From Holothuria scabra (taxonomy: Eukaryota > Echinodermata > Holothuroidea > Aspidochirotida > Holothuriidae), in the NCBI GenBank assembly GCA_037179385.1, contig CM074193.1, positions 42,130,846-42,194,845 of the forward strand: 64,000 nucleotides of DNA, given 5' to 3'. Shown here piece after piece: positions 62,075 through 64,000 of this stretch; the stretch's first letter is position 1; every line of letters starts with the position of its first letter. The notes under the pieces are model-generated. The model was not told the DNA's origin. It made no database searches and saw only the letters and a program-made list of their open reading frames with translations. The position numbers were made by a program, and so were the translations under genes.

Positions 62075-63580
62075 CAGTGGCGTAGGAAGCAATATAAAAT
62101 TGGGGGGGGGGGGGGGGGGTGGGGCGGAACAAATTTGGACAATGCACCTCACCCTACCTCACTGACCAAAAGGTACATTTCTGATGCCAAATTTGTTTCG
62201 CTTTTTTCTACGAGCAAGAGCAACTTTTTTTTTTAAATAAAGAAAAACCTTATATTTTTCTTAAGTGTGAGCACTCCTGTGTCTAGAGCGCGTCAAAAAT
62301 TTGTCAATATGGAGCTTGTATTGCAGAAAATAGTTTACATTCAGGGTTTCCTGAAAGGTAATTTGAATTTTGGAGGAACTCAAGAAGAGTCTGAGTTTCC
62401 TTTTGGCATATATCTGATGTAGCATGTTGACGGAAGGTCGCTGATGTTACATAATGTTATCTAAGGAGTGCGGATTGAGGCTCCTCGACGACATTCTTAA
62501 CGCTCTTGCAAATTTGTGGCGTTTTTTAGACAAAATATTCCAAAAATTAAAAGCCTACATTGAAAAAAAATTGTACGAAACAATATAGCGACTTGGAAAA
62601 TTTTACCACCAACTGCTTTTTTAACGAATCCTTACTGCATTAAGGTATGCAAAGTAGAGCACGCAAAGCGCGCGGACAATTTTACCTTTTTTGAAACTAA
62701 TATTACAAATATGGAGATTTGATTAGGAAGAGTTCAGAAATTTATGGAAGAACAGTTGGAAAAACCGCACTGTATTTTACTGGCGTCTCAAATGGCAAAT
62801 TTCGGTATTTTTCACCTTTTCGAGCCAGGGGGCAATCGCCCCCTGCCTCCTGTATCTACATAACTGCTCTGCAACATTGACCATTGATAACACTTTAACA
62901 CTTCAATAACTAAAGAATCCATCTAAATAGACTACTATAATGATAGGTTTGAAAGGTGTTTGATGATAGGTGTTTATGAAAGCATTTGCGTACGGTAGGT
63001 CAATGGTTCCCTGCCTGAAATATGAAGTTTTGATCGAAAGTCTGTCTTCAATTGGGGCGGATCGTACAAAAAAGTTTGAAAAATCACGACCTCTCAGACA
63101 ACCGGAAATGGAATGTCTCGGGCTTGTAACTAGTAGCTAAGTTTTCCGATTTTTTTCCCAGTGTGAACACCTCTGTATCATGTACGTACCGTATTGCGGC
63201 TCGCCGAGCGCGCCGAAATTTTTGCCCCCTTTAAATAAATTAATAAATAAATTTTAGATATATTTAGCTTGTTTTTCAAAAAGCTTTGGATTCTGAATCC
63301 CCTGTAAGAAAATTTGAAGAGCTGTGGGTTTACTGAAAAATCTTCACTTAATATCCAGAGCTCGGAAAAGTTTACCACTCTGATTTGTTCATTGTGCATT
63401 GCATTTTGCGACGCGCGAAGCCCGCCGGAGAATATTGTTGCTCTTTTTGATATTTGGAAAAATGAAAAAAAGGGGTATTCTGACCCAGGGATTGGGAAGC
63501 ATGCTAACGCTCCACTCATTTTTCACTTGGGGGCTGTCGCCCCCGCGGCCCCCCCCCCCCCCACGCTTCTTGCACCTATG
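62075..63580. mobile_element. hAT-like non-autonomous element, 1506 bp, G/C-tract ends
   Basis: The flanks ATTGTAGC (62067-62074) and ATTGTAGT (63581-63588) match at 7 of 8. The left end is CAGTGGCGTAGGAAGC and then poly-G; the right end, read inward, is CATAGGTGCAAGAAGC and then poly-G. The interior is homologous to 31755-32300 (GTTACATAATGTTATC, GGAAAATTTTACC). An additional end-like motif (TATCTACATAACTGCTCTG, ending about 62871) suggests nesting. No transposase is seen. Confidence 0.6.
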
Positions 63581-63744
63581 ATTGTAGTCATTTACCGTAG
63601 ACCCTACTAGTTAACACAAGTCACTGCTGAATATTGCCACTTATTGCACTTAAATCATGATTACTGGAGTAAAACTAGATACAAAGAGAGCTTCTGTTTC
63701 TTTGTATAACCAAATTTGGTAACCCCAAATTTAGTTAGAAAAAT

Positions 63745-63970
63745 TATTGTTTTCAGTGGACAAAAATTCCCGTGTGGACTCGTTATTTTCCTCCCTCATG
63801 GGAACTATCAAATCGCGTGAGGATTTATCGCTACCGCGTGAGAAACTTAAAATACCCCATGGGGAATTAGAAATACTACTTCCCATACATACTGCACATA
63901 CTTCTTCCCATGTGAAGCAAATGAAATCCCATGTAGGATTTGTAGCTATACTTGGGGAATTTTCATATTC
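63745..63970. repeat. Array of CCCATGGGGAATT-type motifs near the window end
   Basis: Six or more variants of TTCCC(A/G)TGNGG and CCCCATGGGGAATTA are spaced by 20-40 bp, like the array at 59640-59850. Confidence 0.6.
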
Positions 63971-64000
63971 CTTAAGAAGTCTGCTCAAAGTGATGAATTT

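Overview
This looks like a piece of a repeat-rich, intron-rich animal nuclear genome. It is AT-rich and carries tRNA-derived SINEs, DIRS and Ty3/gypsy retroelements, several hAT-type insertions and long microsatellites. A marine invertebrate, perhaps an echinoderm or other non-vertebrate deuterostome, is my best guess. That is an inference from repeat style, not something the sequence proves.

The one gene I can assemble with confidence is a minus-strand homologue of UBE3D (HECT-like ubiquitin ligase E3D, UBE2C-binding protein). It has eight coding exons between 24317 and 9217. Every exon has GT and AG borders, all phases join, and the result is 387 codons plus a stop. Its introns hold much of what else is found between 9 and 24 kb: SINEs, two 170-190 bp inverted-repeat elements, a foldback element, 193 perfect ATT units and a 144-bp tandem array. 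A second minus-strand gene is suggested by Ser/Thr-rich candidate exons at 25.6-27.4 kb. Single candidate exons at 49.5, 57.7 and 61.8 kb are weaker.

Layout: 1-2009 is the 3' part of a Ty3/gypsy element with a short LTR. 2015-2679 has a 237-bp duplication and a palindrome cluster. 3835-4962 is a short hAT element with an 8-bp target duplication. 9.2-24.3 kb is the UBE3D-like gene. 25-28.8 kb has candidate exons, SINEs and a U2-like repeat. 29.65-30.3 kb is a large inverted array of short motifs. 30.9-35.2 kb is a decayed DIRS element split by a hAT insertion at 31673-33085. 37.1 kb has a GC-rich TTAA element. 39.1-42.2 kb is a nested hAT composite holding a TA-duplicating element whose empty site is preserved next door. 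47.7-51.9 kb looks like a TTAA-flanked element with AAATGG-type subterminal arrays. 54.4 kb has a second DIRS-like RT relic. 59.6-64 kb has CCCATGGG-type arrays, a U2-like repeat, a LINE RT relic and a third hAT-like insertion. Most of the remainder is non-coding sequence in which I recognise nothing.

The most unusual signal is a dispersed repeat present at least three times (6.1, 28.7 and 60.8 kb). Its 5' end resembles the first ~50 nt of U2 snRNA and is followed by a shared ~28-nt tail that is not U2.
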